64,000 bases of DNA from Rhodovulum sulfidophilum DSM 1374 (lineage in GTDB: Bacteria > Pseudomonadota > Alphaproteobacteria > Rhodobacterales > Rhodobacteraceae): positions 38,181 to 102,180 of the forward strand of contig NZ_CP015420.1 of assembly GCF_001633165.1 (NCBI RefSeq). The letters run 5' to 3'. The notes under the pieces are model-generated. The model worked only from the letters and a program-made list of their open reading frames with translations. It was not told the DNA's origin and did not search any database. A program made the position numbers and the translations under genes. Below are positions 24,418-33,516 of the stretch, in pieces; positions within the stretch are counted from its first letter, which is position 1, and each line of letters starts with the position of its first letter.

Positions 24418-25512
24418 ATGGCCAAACGCCGCAAGCTGCAAGCGCCCTCGGCCGAGGAGCTGAGCCGGATCGAGGAGGAGTTTCGCCGCGAAACCGGGCC
24501 GGGGGTGGCGGCCCGGCCGATGGCCCCGATCGCCCAGGTCGCGGCCGAGAGCGCGGGCGCCCACGAACCCCGTCCGGCCGAGGAACGCGCCGATACCGCG
24601 CGCGACCGGACCGATGCCCGGCGGCTGCGCGAGGCCGAGGGCAGGGGGCTTGTCATGCTCGAGCTGCCCTTGGACGAGATCGATGCCGACGCCCTGGTCC
24701 GCGACCGGGTCGTGCTGGATGCCGAAGAGCTGGAAGAGCTGAAATCCTCGATTGCGAAGAACGGGTTGCGGCTTCCGGTCGAGGTGTTCGAACTGGCCTC
24801 CGATGGCCGTGGGTTCCGCTATGGCCTGCTGTCGGGCTATCGCCGCCTCAAGGCGTTCCGCGATCTCAAGGCGCTGACCAATGACAGCCGCTATGACAGC
24901 ATCAAGGCGGTTCTGCGCGATCCCGAAGAGATGGGCGGCACCTTCGCCGCGATGATCGAAGAGAACGAGATCCGCGCCACGCTGAGCCATTTCGAGCGTG
25001 GCCGGATCGCGGTGATCGCGGTGCAGCAGGGCGCCTTCGTCAATACCGAGGCCGCGGTCAATGCGCTTTACCCGATGGCCTCGAAGGCCAAGCGCTCGAA
25101 GATCCGGTCCTTCGCGCTGATCTTCGAGGAGCTCGGCGACATGCTGAGCTTTCCCGATCTCTTGCGCGAGAAGGACGGGCTGAAGCTGGCCGCCGCCCTG
25201 CGCGACGGCGCCGAGGCGCGTCTGCGCGAGGCGCTGGCCGAACGGGTGCCCGCCGATCCGGCCGACGAGGCCGAGATCATCGCCGAGGCGCTGTCCAAGG
25301 TCGAGACCGGGACCGATCCGCGCCGCGGCGGGCGGCCGCCCAAGCGGGCGCGCCAGGGCGCGGTGCGGCGGATCTCGGGCGGGCTCCGGATGCAGGCCGG
25401 CGAGGATGCGCGCGGCTGGTATATCCGGCTGGCCGGAACCGGCGTCGACCGCGAACTGGTCGAGCGGGCGATGGAGGAACTCGAACGGCTGCTGGAACGG
25501 CCCGAGGGCTGA
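24418..25512 (+). CDS. parB: ParB-type centromere-binding protein
   Basis: A 364-aa partner of ParA that binds parS and spreads. I chose the ATG at 24418 (MAKRRKLQAPSAEEL), one base after parA; earlier in-frame starts lie inside parA. The N-terminal domain contains LPLDEIDADALVRDR and ELKSSIAKNGLRLPVEV, then SGYRRLKAFRDL, the ParB/Srx-like CTPase region. The HTH domain includes NEIRATLSHFERGRIAVIA. The C-terminal part likely dimerises. No parS site could be identified by eye. Confidence 0.92.
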   Translation: MAKRRKLQAPSAEELSRIEEEFRRETGPGVAARPMAPIAQVAAESAGAHEPRPAEERADTARDRTDARRLREAEGRGLVMLELPLDEIDADALVRDRVVLDAEELEELKSSIAKNGLRLPVEVFELASDGRGFRYGLLSGYRRLKAFRDLKALTNDSRYDSIKAVLRDPEEMGGTFAAMIEENEIRATLSHFERGRIAVIAVQQGAFVNTEAAVNALYPMASKAKRSKIRSFALIFEELGDMLSFPDLLREKDGLKLAAALRDGAEARLREALAERVPADPADEAEIIAEALSKVETGTDPRRGGRPPKRARQGAVRRISGGLRMQAGEDARGWYIRLAGTGVDRELVERAMEELERLLERPEG

Positions 25513-25636
25513 GGGCCGGACGCCCGGTTCGCGTGATCCCGCCCATTGCGGCGGCATCCGGCGGCGGACCCTTGCACCCGGGCGTTGCGGCGATAGCTTG
25601 CGTGTCGCGGACGGTACGGAACGAGTGGGGACGGTC

Positions 25637-27580
25637 ATGGCAGCATTTTTCGATCAGAAGGCCCGGATGGGGCGGCTCGAGACCGCCCTCGGCGAAAACG
25701 AGCTGGTGCTTCAGCGCGTCGAGGGCAGCGAGCGGGTCAACGGGCTGTACGATTTCGAGGTCGGTTGCCTTGCCGCCCGCGCCGATCTCGATTTCGACGC
25801 CTTGCTGGGCACCCATGCCACGGTGACGCTGGTCGCGCATGACGGGGCCGAGCGCGATTTCGACGGGCTTGTCACCGAGGCGCGCTGGCTCGGGGCGGGC
25901 GAGAACGGGCATCGCTACCGGCTGCGGCTGCGCCCCTGGCTGTGGCTGGCCGGGCTGAGGCGCAATCAGCGGATCTTCCACAACCGGACCGTGGTCGAGA
26001 TCCTCGAGGAGCTGTTCGCGCCCTATGCCTCGGCGGGGCGGCTGTCGGTCGAGCTGTCGGCCGATTATCCCGAGCTGGAATATACCGTGCAATATGGCGA
26101 AACCGATCTGGCCTTTGCCTGCCGGATGATGGAGCGGCACGGGATTTCCTACCATTTCCGCCATGCGCGCGGCAGCCACGAGATGGTGCTGACCGATACC
26201 GCCGAGGCCCATGGCGCGATCGGGGCGCGGCCGTTCCGCCCCGTCGACGGGCATCACCAAGAGGATGTCGAGCATTTCTGGGAATGGCGCCCGGCGCGGC
26301 GGATCACGACCGGGGCGATCCGGCTGACCGATTACAATTTCAAGACCCCGGTCGCGGCGATGGAGACCGACCGCGCGGGCGATGCCGCCTTCGAGCATGG
26401 CCAGATCGAAAGCTTCGACTGGCCGGGCGATTATCGCGATCAGGGCCGCGGCCAGCAGGTGGCCGAGCTGCGGCTGGGCGCCGAACGCGGCCAGGATCGC
26501 CGCTTCGAGGCGGTGGGCGACATTCCGGCGCTGGCGGCGGGGATGCGGGTCACGCTGGAGGGCGATCCGGTGCCGGGCTCGGGCGAGGAATATCTCTGCC
26601 TCGTGGCGACCCACAGCTATACCTCGGACAATTACGGCTCGGGCGGCGAGGGCGGCGACGGCTATGCCTATACCGGGCATTATGTGCTGATGCCCGCCGA
26701 GGCGCCGCTTCTGCCCGAACGCAAGACCCCGCGCGCCGATGTGCGCGGCCCCCAGACCGCGACCGTCGCGGGCTCGGGCGAGGTCGATTGCGACGAATAC
26801 GGACGGATCCTGGTGCGGTTCCACTGGGATCTCGACGAGGATCTGTCGATGCGCTGCCGGGTCAGCCAGAGCTGGGCCGGGCCGGGCTGGGGCGGCATGG
26901 TGATCCCGCGCGTGGGCATGGAGGTGGTGGTCGAGTTCCTCGACGGCGATCCCGACAAGCCTCTGGTCACGGGCTGCGTCTATAACGGCCGCAACGCTCC
27001 GCCCGCGGCGCTGCCCGAACACAAGTCGCGGTCGGTCTTCAAGACCAAGAGCCATGAGGGCGAGGGCTTCAACGAGCTGACCTTCGAGGATCAGGCGGGC
27101 GAAGAGTTCATCTACATGCATGCGCAGAAGAATCTGGACGTGCATGTCGAGAATTCGGCGCAGCGGCGGGTCGAGTTCGATGACAGCGTCTCGGTCGGCA
27201 ACGATTCGATGCTGGCGGTCGCGGCGAACCGGACCGAGACCGTCGAGGGCCGGATGGATGTCACCGTGACCGGCGCGGTCAGCGAGAAGACCGAGGCCGC
27301 GCGCGGCATGGATGTGGCGGCCGATCTGGCGGTCCGGGCCGGGGGCGACCTGACGCTGAAGGCGGGCGGCGAGATCGTGATCGACGCGTCCAAGATCACG
27401 CTGGTCGCGGGCGGTGCGGCGCTGACGCTGGAGGGCGGCGCGGTCAATGCGGTGCCGGTCCTGAATGTGGGCTCGGCCTCGCCCGGGGCGGCGGCGGTTC
27501 CGGCGATCCCCGAGGTCCTGAAGGCGGCGGCGGGCGAGGGCACCCCCTTCGTCAGCCATTGTCCGCTGGCGGATGCATGA
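25637..27580 (+). CDS. vgrG: T6SS spike protein VgrG (TssI)
   Basis: The trimeric tip of the T6SS tube, delivered with effectors. I chose the ATG at 25637 (MAAFFDQKARMGRLET); the open frame extends upstream into parB but without coding sense. The gp27-like part covers about residues 1-370 and includes NRTVVEILEELFAPY and YTVQYGETDLAFACRMMERH. The gp5-like OB domain follows (DEYGRILVRFHWD, then QSWAGPGWGGMVIPRVGMEV). The C-terminal beta-helix of short repeats ends at residue 647 without an added enzymatic domain. Cargo must therefore be non-covalent. PAAR and TagH genes follow. Confidence 0.95.
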   Translation: MAAFFDQKARMGRLETALGENELVLQRVEGSERVNGLYDFEVGCLAARADLDFDALLGTHATVTLVAHDGAERDFDGLVTEARWLGAGENGHRYRLRLRPWLWLAGLRRNQRIFHNRTVVEILEELFAPYASAGRLSVELSADYPELEYTVQYGETDLAFACRMMERHGISYHFRHARGSHEMVLTDTAEAHGAIGARPFRPVDGHHQEDVEHFWEWRPARRITTGAIRLTDYNFKTPVAAMETDRAGDAAFEHGQIESFDWPGDYRDQGRGQQVAELRLGAERGQDRRFEAVGDIPALAAGMRVTLEGDPVPGSGEEYLCLVATHSYTSDNYGSGGEGGDGYAYTGHYVLMPAEAPLLPERKTPRADVRGPQTATVAGSGEVDCDEYGRILVRFHWDLDEDLSMRCRVSQSWAGPGWGGMVIPRVGMEVVVEFLDGDPDKPLVTGCVYNGRNAPPAALPEHKSRSVFKTKSHEGEGFNELTFEDQAGEEFIYMHAQKNLDVHVENSAQRRVEFDDSVSVGNDSMLAVAANRTETVEGRMDVTVTGAVSEKTEAARGMDVAADLAVRAGGDLTLKAGGEIVIDASKITLVAGGAALTLEGGAVNAVPVLNVGSASPGAAAVPAIPEVLKAAAGEGTPFVSHCPLADA

Positions 27581-27593
27581 GGAGGAGGGAGCG

Positions 27594-27848
27594 ATGAAAC
27601 CTGTGGCGCGGCTGGGCGATCTGCATGTCTGCCCCAAGCATGGCAAGGGCGAGATCGTGACCGCCTCGGGCAAGACCTTTTGCGACGGTCGGCCGGTGGC
27701 GCTGGTCGGCGACAAGATCAGCTGCGGCGCGGTCATCGTCGAGGGTTCGGATGTGGCGTTCTGCGACGGGCGTCCGGTGGCGCGGATCGGCTCGCGCACC
27801 GATCATGGCGGCCAGATCACCACCGGGTCCGATCTGAAGACCTGCTGA
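27594..27848 (+). CDS. PAAR-domain T6SS tip protein
   Basis: An 84-aa cone that caps the VgrG trimer. The start at 27594 has a near-perfect GGAGGAGGGAG ribosome binding site; an upstream ATG at 27573 overlapping vgrG is less likely. Typical PAAR pattern: ARLGDLHVCPKHGKG, GRPVALVGDKISCG, GRPVARIGSRTDHGG. It has Cys and His residues for zinc (C14, C43 region, H71 region). There is no extension, so it carries no covalent effector. Confidence 0.92.
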   Translation: MKPVARLGDLHVCPKHGKGEIVTASGKTFCDGRPVALVGDKISCGAVIVEGSDVAFCDGRPVARIGSRTDHGGQITTGSDLKTC

Positions 27849-27924
27849 CGGGCCGGGCGCGGGGGCGGACCTGCGCGGAGGAGGCTCTGGAAAGAGCGGC
27901 GGGGCCGGGTTATCTGGAGATCCG

Positions 27925-29199
27925 ATGATGTTGATCTTGCGGATAGAGAATGCCGAGCGGCTGACCGATGGCAGTCCCGCCTGGATCGGGCTGGACGGCC
28001 GCGATTTCTGCGTCGGACGGCGGCGCGGCATGGACTGGGTGCTGCCCGATCCGGCGCGGCATGTCTCGGGCCATCATTTCGACCTGAAATTCAGCGAGGG
28101 GCGCTATTGGCTGGTCGATCTGTCGACCAATGGCACCTTTCTCGAGGGCCATCCCCATCGGCTGCAGGCGCCGCATCCGCTGGTGCCGGGCGACCGGTTC
28201 CGGGTCGGCCCCTATGTGATCGCGGTGGCCGAGGGCTCGGAGGGCGCGGCGGCGGGCGAGGGGGGCGGTGGCCCCCTGCCGGCCGAGGACGACCCCTGGG
28301 ATTTCGGCGCGCTGGCCGCCGCCCCGGTCGCGTCTCCGGGGCACCGGCCCGCGCCCGCCATGTCCGGGCCGCTGGCGGGGTCCGGGCGCGATGACGGTCT
28401 GCAGGGCTTCGTGCCGCTGGCGCCTTCTGCTCCTGCGGTGCCGGGGGCGCCCGTGCCCGCCGGGACAGGCGCAGTCTCCGGGGCTTTGTCGGGTGGGCCC
28501 GCGCCCCGGCGCCAACCGTCAGGCGCCCCGCCGGTCGCGCCGGAGCCGCAGCCCTTCCATCCGCCGGGCCGCGATCCGGCCGCGGCACAGGCCGCCCCGT
28601 CCCCGGCCGGGCCCGACCGGGACGAGGCCTTCCTGCGGGCCTTCTGCGAGGGGGCGGGGCTTGACCCCGATCTGGCCAAAGGCGCCGATGCCGAGGCGCT
28701 GGCGCGCGATCTGGGCCGGGTCGCGCGGGTCGCGACCGGCGGCGTGATGCGGATGCTGCGCGACCGGGCCAGCGTCAAGCAGTTCACCCGGTCGGGCGAG
28801 CGCACCATGCGCAGCGCCAGCGGCAACAACCCGATGAAGTTCCTGCCCGATACCGACTCGGCGCTGGAGGTTCTGTTCCTGGTGCCGCGCGACGGCTTTC
28901 TGGACGGGGCCGGGGGCTTCGAGACCGCTCTGGCGGATCTTGCCCGCCATCAGCAGGGTATCTTCGCGGCGATTCAGCCGGCGCTGGCCGCGGTTCTGGA
29001 CGGTCTGGCGCCCGAGGCGGTCGAAGCCGGGGCGACCGGCGGAAACTTGCTGGCCGGATCGCGCAAGGCGCGAGCCTGGGACACCTATGTCACGCGCTGG
29101 GATGCCCTTGCCGGGAAAGGCGAAAATGGCATGCTGGACGCGTTCCTCGAGGCCTTTTCCGAGGCCTATGCCCGGGCCCAGGGGGAGATGCCGGATTAG
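27925..29199 (+). CDS. tagH: T6SS FHA-domain protein TagH
   Basis: A 424-aa phosphothreonine reader of the threonine-phosphorylation switch of T6SS. The N-terminal FHA domain (about 1-95) shows the key GR (VGRRRG), HVSGHH and STNGTF motifs needed to bind pThr. A long Pro/Ala-rich linker follows (about 110-230). The C-terminal TagH domain (about 235-424) has the family run FTRSGERTMRSASGNNPMKF. In Pseudomonas and Agrobacterium the Fha protein binds a pThr protein made by PpkA; ppkA, pppA and candidate target motifs in TssL are all present in this locus. Confidence 0.93.
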   Translation: MMLILRIENAERLTDGSPAWIGLDGRDFCVGRRRGMDWVLPDPARHVSGHHFDLKFSEGRYWLVDLSTNGTFLEGHPHRLQAPHPLVPGDRFRVGPYVIAVAEGSEGAAAGEGGGGPLPAEDDPWDFGALAAAPVASPGHRPAPAMSGPLAGSGRDDGLQGFVPLAPSAPAVPGAPVPAGTGAVSGALSGGPAPRRQPSGAPPVAPEPQPFHPPGRDPAAAQAAPSPAGPDRDEAFLRAFCEGAGLDPDLAKGADAEALARDLGRVARVATGGVMRMLRDRASVKQFTRSGERTMRSASGNNPMKFLPDTDSALEVLFLVPRDGFLDGAGGFETALADLARHQQGIFAAIQPALAAVLDGLAPEAVEAGATGGNLLAGSRKARAWDTYVTRWDALAGKGENGMLDAFLEAFSEAYARAQGEMPD

Positions 29200-29305
29200 C
29201 CTAGGTTGATCTCGGTCAAGGCGCTCTACATAACTGATCCGACGACGGTCCTGCAGGGAGAGCGGGACCGCAGAGCACGGTGGGCGGAATTTTAAGGGGT
29301 GCCTC

Positions 29306-30652
29306 ATGGGTCTTGACTCCCTCGCGGAACCGATGGCCGACGACGGCCCTTGCGGGCCCGATCTCAACGCACGGATGGACCCCGATTTCGACGCTTATTA
29401 TTTCGCGGCGCTCGGTCGTCTTCCCGATGCCTATGCCCGCCCGGGCGTGACCCGGCCCGACGGCTCGGTGTCCCCCGACAGGGTTTTCGATCCCGGTACG
29501 CTGGATCTGGCCGGCGAGCTGCGCCAGATCGATGCCCTGCTCGAGCGTAGCCGCGACCTGCGCCTGCTTGCGCTGCGCGTGCAATGGCTGGCGCTGGCGG
29601 GGCGGGTTCCGGCGCTGGCCGAGACGCTGGAGACGGTGGCGCTGTTGCTCGAACGTTTCCCGCGCGAGGTGCATCCCGGTGCCGAGAGCGATCCGGCCGA
29701 GCGGCGCGAGGCGCTGGCCGAGCTGGCGGCGCCGGCGACGGTGATCCAGCCGCTGGCCTGGGCCGGGCTGGCCGGTACCGCCGAGGTGACGCTGCGCAAG
29801 CTGCGGGTGGCGGCCGGGCAGGCGACGCCGCTGCAGGGCGAAAGCGGGCTGTCGACCGAATCGCTGACCGCGGTGCTGGCCGATCCCGGCAATGGCGCGC
29901 GGCTGACGCGGACGCTGGCCGCGCTCGACCAGGCGACGGCCGCGGTGACGCGGATCGTGGCGGCCTGCGCGGCCGATCCCGAGGCGCCCTTCACCCCGCA
30001 TCTGGACCCGCTGACGGCGGTTCTGGACGAGATGCGGGGGGCGATCGTCGCGGTCCGTCCCGATCTGGCCGCGCCGGTGCCGGTGCCCGAGACGGCTGCG
30101 CCCGAGCCGGTGCCGCACAGTGCCCCGGTGCAGGTGCCGCCGCCCACGCGGGAGCTTCCGGCCGGGGCGCCCGAGGTGCGCGACCAGGACCATGCAAGAC
30201 GCCTGCTGGAGGCCTGCGAGGCCTATTACCGCCGCGCCGAACCCTCGTCGCCCGCGCTGTTGCTGGTGACGCAGGCACGGCTGCTGATCGGGCGGCCGCT
30301 GATCGAGGCGCTGGAGGTGCTGATGCCCGGCCGCGCGGCCGAGGCGCAGATCGGCTTCGGTCCCGAGACCGGCTTCGTGCTGGACAGCGCGCGGCTGCGC
30401 AGTCTGACCGAGGAGGGCGGGCCCGGCGACCCGGCGCCGGCGCGGGCCGAATCGACCCTGCGCCCGCCGCCGCCCGCCATCGACAGCGCCGAACAGGCCG
30501 CGGGCACGCTGCGCGCGGTCGAGGATCATTTCCGCCGCACCGAGAGATCGAGCCCGGTACCCATGTTGCTGGAGCGGGCGCAAGCCTATCTGGGTAAGGA
30601 TTTCCCTGCCATCCTGCGGGATTTGCTGCCATCGGCGGAGGGAGGACGATAG
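29306..30652 (+). CDS. tssA: T6SS TssA (ImpA N-terminal domain)
   Basis: A 448-aa protein that primes and coordinates tube-sheath assembly at the baseplate. The ImpA_N domain opens with the standard PCGPDLNARMDPDFDAYYFAA motif region and LERSRDLRLLALRVQWLAL. The C-terminal third contains two copies of a helical unit, EACEAYYRRAEPSSPALLL (near 303) and VEDHFRRTERSSPVPMLLE (near 410), an internal duplication of the unit usually found once at the end of such proteins. The start follows an AAGGGG ribosome binding site. The 107-bp gap before it shows no gene. Confidence 0.9.
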   Translation: MGLDSLAEPMADDGPCGPDLNARMDPDFDAYYFAALGRLPDAYARPGVTRPDGSVSPDRVFDPGTLDLAGELRQIDALLERSRDLRLLALRVQWLALAGRVPALAETLETVALLLERFPREVHPGAESDPAERREALAELAAPATVIQPLAWAGLAGTAEVTLRKLRVAAGQATPLQGESGLSTESLTAVLADPGNGARLTRTLAALDQATAAVTRIVAACAADPEAPFTPHLDPLTAVLDEMRGAIVAVRPDLAAPVPVPETAAPEPVPHSAPVQVPPPTRELPAGAPEVRDQDHARRLLEACEAYYRRAEPSSPALLLVTQARLLIGRPLIEALEVLMPGRAAEAQIGFGPETGFVLDSARLRSLTEEGGPGDPAPARAESTLRPPPPAIDSAEQAAGTLRAVEDHFRRTERSSPVPMLLERAQAYLGKDFPAILRDLLPSAEGGR

Positions 30653-30795
30653 AGTATGTCCAAATGGTCGAATTTCCGCCGATCTTCGGCCGGACCACAT
30701 CTCTGCGTTGACAACTTCGATCCGGAACGGGTCCAAACGACGGGCGACGCGCTTCGGTCGAATGACGACAAGAGACTGATAAAGGAAGGAAAATA
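30653..30795 (+). promoter_or_regulatory. Leader region before tssBC with possible promoter
   Basis: A 143-bp gap between tssA and tssB, less GC-rich than its surroundings. TTGACA at 30708-30713 is a good -35 match, but the -10 is weak (TCCAAA, 18 bp away). A strong AAGGAAGGAAAAT ribosome binding site precedes tssB. A promoter separate from the tssA one would let the sheath genes be made in bulk. Confidence 0.35.
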
Positions 30796-31323
30796 ATGTC
30801 ATCGAACTCCGGTTCCGGTTTCATCAAGCGCAATCGCCCGCCGCGGGTCCAGATCCAGTATCAGGACCCCTATGATAGCGAGAAGATGGTCGAGCTGCCC
30901 TTTGTCATGGGGGTGATGTCGGACCTGTCGGGCAACAATCCGGGGGTCGAGAAACCGGCGGTCGAGGATCGCAGCTTCACCGATGTCACCAAGGATACGC
31001 TGGACGATTACATGGCCTCGGTCACGCCGGGCGTCACCTTCACCGTCGACAACCGGCTGCAGCCGGGGTCGGGCGAGAAGCTGGCGGTCAACCTCCAGTT
31101 CGAGAAGATGGAGGATCTGGAACCGGCGGCGGTGGCCCGGCAGGTGCCGGCGCTGCGCCAGCTTCTGGAGGCGCGCGAGCAGCTCGCCAACCTGCAGCGC
31201 TACATGGGCACCAAGCCCCGTGCGCAGGAACATATCAAACGTCTGCTGGCCGACCCCGAACTGATGGCGGCGCTGGCGGACAGTGCGGCGCGCGACGACG
31301 ACGCGTCGTCGGATGACGCGTGA
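30796..31323 (+). CDS. tssB: T6SS contractile sheath small subunit TssB (VipA)
   Basis: A 175-aa partner of TssC in the contractile sheath. Family hallmarks: RNRPPRVQIQYQDPYD-like start (IKRNRPPRVQIQYQ), the ELPFVMGVMSDLSG segment and NRLQPGSGEKLAVNLQFEKM. The length is normal. It is followed 22 bp later by tssC, so the pair is co-translated in similar amounts. Confidence 0.96.
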   Translation: MSSNSGSGFIKRNRPPRVQIQYQDPYDSEKMVELPFVMGVMSDLSGNNPGVEKPAVEDRSFTDVTKDTLDDYMASVTPGVTFTVDNRLQPGSGEKLAVNLQFEKMEDLEPAAVARQVPALRQLLEAREQLANLQRYMGTKPRAQEHIKRLLADPELMAALADSAARDDDASSDDA

Positions 31324-31345
31324 GCTGCCGGGGGGAATGGGGTAA

Positions 31346-32839
31346 ATGACTCAGAACGCAGAACGGCAGGCGGGTGCGGCCGAGGGCGCGCTCGACGAGC
31401 TTTCCGAATTTCAGGACATCCTGAAACAGACCATCAAGCCGCGCAGCGACATCGCCGCGCGCGAGGTCGACAATGCGGTGACCGCGCTGGCGCGCGAGGC
31501 GCTGGGGTCGAGCGAGCTGATCGCCGAGGACGTGATCGACACGCTGGATGCGATGATCGCGCGGCTGGACGAGAAGCTGAGCGACCAGGTCAACGAGATC
31601 CTGCATGCGGAGGAGTTCCAGCAGATCGAATCCTCCTGGCGCGGGCTGGCCTACACGCTGAACAATGCCGAGACCGACGCCTCGCTGCGGGTCAAGGTGC
31701 TGAATATCTCGAAATCCGAGCTGCAGGCGATGATGCGGCGCTATCCCGGCGCGAAATGGGACAAGTCGCCCCTGCACACGATGATCTACGAGCAGAACCT
31801 GGGCACGCTGGGCGGCAAGCCCTTCGGCGCGCTGGTGGGCGATTACTATTTCGACCATTCCTCGCCCGACGTGAACCTGCTGCAATCGGTCGCCCGGATT
31901 TCCGAGGCCTCGCTGGCGCCCTTCATCTCGGGCACCGCGCCCGAGCTTCTGGGGCTGGACAGCTGGAACGAGATCTCGGTGCCGCCGGATCTGTCCGAGA
32001 TCTTCGAGACGCCGGAATACGCGCAGTGGAACAGCCTGCGCGACAGCGAGAATTCGCGCTTCGTGGCGCTGGTCGCGCCGCGCGTGCTGGCGCGCGAGCC
32101 CTATGGTCCGAATTCCAACGCGGTGGTCGAGGAATTCAACTTCGTCGAGGAAACCGACGGCCATGGCGGCAGGAATTACGCCTGGATGAACGCGGCCCAT
32201 GCGATGGCGGCGAACATCAACCGTGCCTTCAAGGAATATGGCTGGACGGTGCGGATCCGCGGCGTGACCTCGGGCGGCGAGGTGGCGAACCTGCCGACCC
32301 ATCTGTTCGATACCGGCGACGGCGCCAAGGACATGAAATGTCCGACCGAGGTGTCGATCACCGACCGGCGCGAGGGCGAGCTGTCCAAGGCCGGGCTGAT
32401 CGGGCTGATCCACCGCCAGCATACCGACAAGGCGGCTTTCATTGGTGCCCAGTCCCTTTACCGTCCAAAGAAATATGTCGACGACCTGGCGACCGCCTCG
32501 GACAACATGTCGTCGCGCATCCCCTATATTTTCGCAGTGTCGCGATTTGCCCATTACCTGAAGGTCATGGTGCGAGACAAGATCGGCCAGAGCCCCGACC
32601 GGCTGCAGCTCGAGAAAGAGCTGCAGGCCTGGGTCAACAAGTATGTCTCGGGCAATCCCGAGAGCGCCAGCGAGATGGAGAAGGCTCGCAAACCGCTGGC
32701 GGGGGCAAAGGTCGAAGTGATCGAGGACGAACTGAACCCCGGATATTACCAGGGCAAGTTCTATCTCAGGCCGCATTTCCAGCTGGAAGGCATGGATATC
32801 GGCATGAGCCTCGTGTCGAGGCTGCCAGTCGGCAAATAG
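31346..32839 (+). CDS. tssC: T6SS contractile sheath large subunit TssC (VipB)
   Basis: A 497-aa sheath protein. Recognisable parts are the QQIESSWRGLAYTLNNAETD segment, PFGALVGDYYFDH, the FVALVAPRVLAREPYGPNS motif with the following NFVEE, ITDRREGELSKAGLIGL and the C-terminal PGYYQGKFYLRPHFQLEGM, where TssC contacts ClpV and TssB. Full length, with no insertions. The next gene is hcp after a 72-bp gap carrying a GAGGTAAC ribosome binding site. Confidence 0.97.
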   Translation: MTQNAERQAGAAEGALDELSEFQDILKQTIKPRSDIAAREVDNAVTALAREALGSSELIAEDVIDTLDAMIARLDEKLSDQVNEILHAEEFQQIESSWRGLAYTLNNAETDASLRVKVLNISKSELQAMMRRYPGAKWDKSPLHTMIYEQNLGTLGGKPFGALVGDYYFDHSSPDVNLLQSVARISEASLAPFISGTAPELLGLDSWNEISVPPDLSEIFETPEYAQWNSLRDSENSRFVALVAPRVLAREPYGPNSNAVVEEFNFVEETDGHGGRNYAWMNAAHAMAANINRAFKEYGWTVRIRGVTSGGEVANLPTHLFDTGDGAKDMKCPTEVSITDRREGELSKAGLIGLIHRQHTDKAAFIGAQSLYRPKKYVDDLATASDNMSSRIPYIFAVSRFAHYLKVMVRDKIGQSPDRLQLEKELQAWVNKYVSGNPESASEMEKARKPLAGAKVEVIEDELNPGYYQGKFYLRPHFQLEGMDIGMSLVSRLPVGK

Positions 32840-32911
32840 CCGGTCAGCAAATAAAAGGCCTCGACCCCGACCGCCATCCCTGAACGCGCAATTAGAGTGA
32901 GGTAACGCGCA

Positions 32912-33409
32912 ATGGCCATCGATTGCTTCCTGAAACTGGAAAACAACATCAAGGGCGAGTCCCTGGATGACAAACACAAGGACTGGATCGACGTGCTGTC
33001 CTGGAACTGGGGTCTGAGCCAGTCGGGCACGACCCACATGGGTCACGGCGGCGGCGGCGGCAAGGTCGACGTCCAGGACATCACCGTCACCAAATACGTC
33101 GATGCCGCCACCCATGACCTGATCAAGCGCTGCTGCTCGGGCGAGCATATCACCGCCGGTCAGCTGGTGGTGCGCAAGTCGGGCGGCTCGGCGCCGGTCG
33201 ACTATCTCAAGATCGACCTCAAGGACGTGATGATCACCTCCTATGTCACCGGCGGCTCGAAGGACGGTCTGGACCGCGTGCAGGAAACCCTGACGCTGAA
33301 CTTCCGCGCCTTCCAGGTGACCTACACCATGCAGGAGGAAACCGGCGGCGCCGGTCCCGAAAGCACCGCCGGCTGGGAAATCGCCGAGAACAAGGAATGG
33401 GCGGCCTGA
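32912..33409 (+). CDS. hcp: T6SS inner tube protein Hcp (TssD)
   Basis: A 165-aa protein that forms the hexameric tube propelled out of the cell. Typical: MAIDCFLKLENNIKGESLDD, WIDVLSWNWGLSQSG, the DITVTKYVDAATHDLIKRC stretch and the C-terminal YTMQEETGGAG. A strong hairpin with a T/C tail follows the gene and should reduce readthrough into tssE, which fits the higher demand for Hcp. No C-terminal effector extension. Confidence 0.96.
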   Translation: MAIDCFLKLENNIKGESLDDKHKDWIDVLSWNWGLSQSGTTHMGHGGGGGKVDVQDITVTKYVDAATHDLIKRCCSGEHITAGQLVVRKSGGSAPVDYLKIDLKDVMITSYVTGGSKDGLDRVQETLTLNFRAFQVTYTMQEETGGAGPESTAGWEIAENKEWAA

Positions 33410-33435
33410 GGCGGAAACGCCCCAGCGACGTCGCG

Positions 33436-33466
33436 GGCGGAGGCCGGGTTTCCGGCCTCCGCCTTT
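33436..33466 (+). terminator. Intrinsic terminator after hcp
   Basis: GGCGGAGGCCGG and CCGGCCTCCGCC form a perfect 12-bp stem with a 4-nt GTTT loop, followed by TTTCCCC. This is the best intrinsic terminator in the window. It sits between hcp and tssE, inside a run of genes otherwise read as one unit, so it probably causes partial termination. Confidence 0.72.
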
Positions 33467-33516
33467 CCCCCTGACCGGCCGCGGGCCGGGTCTTGCAACC
33501 AGCATCAGGAGAGGCA

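Noticed and set aside
25406-25636. Upstream extension of the vgrG frame into parB
   Set aside because: The extension has no VgrG similarity and overlaps parB; the ATG at 25637 matches the usual VgrG N-terminus.
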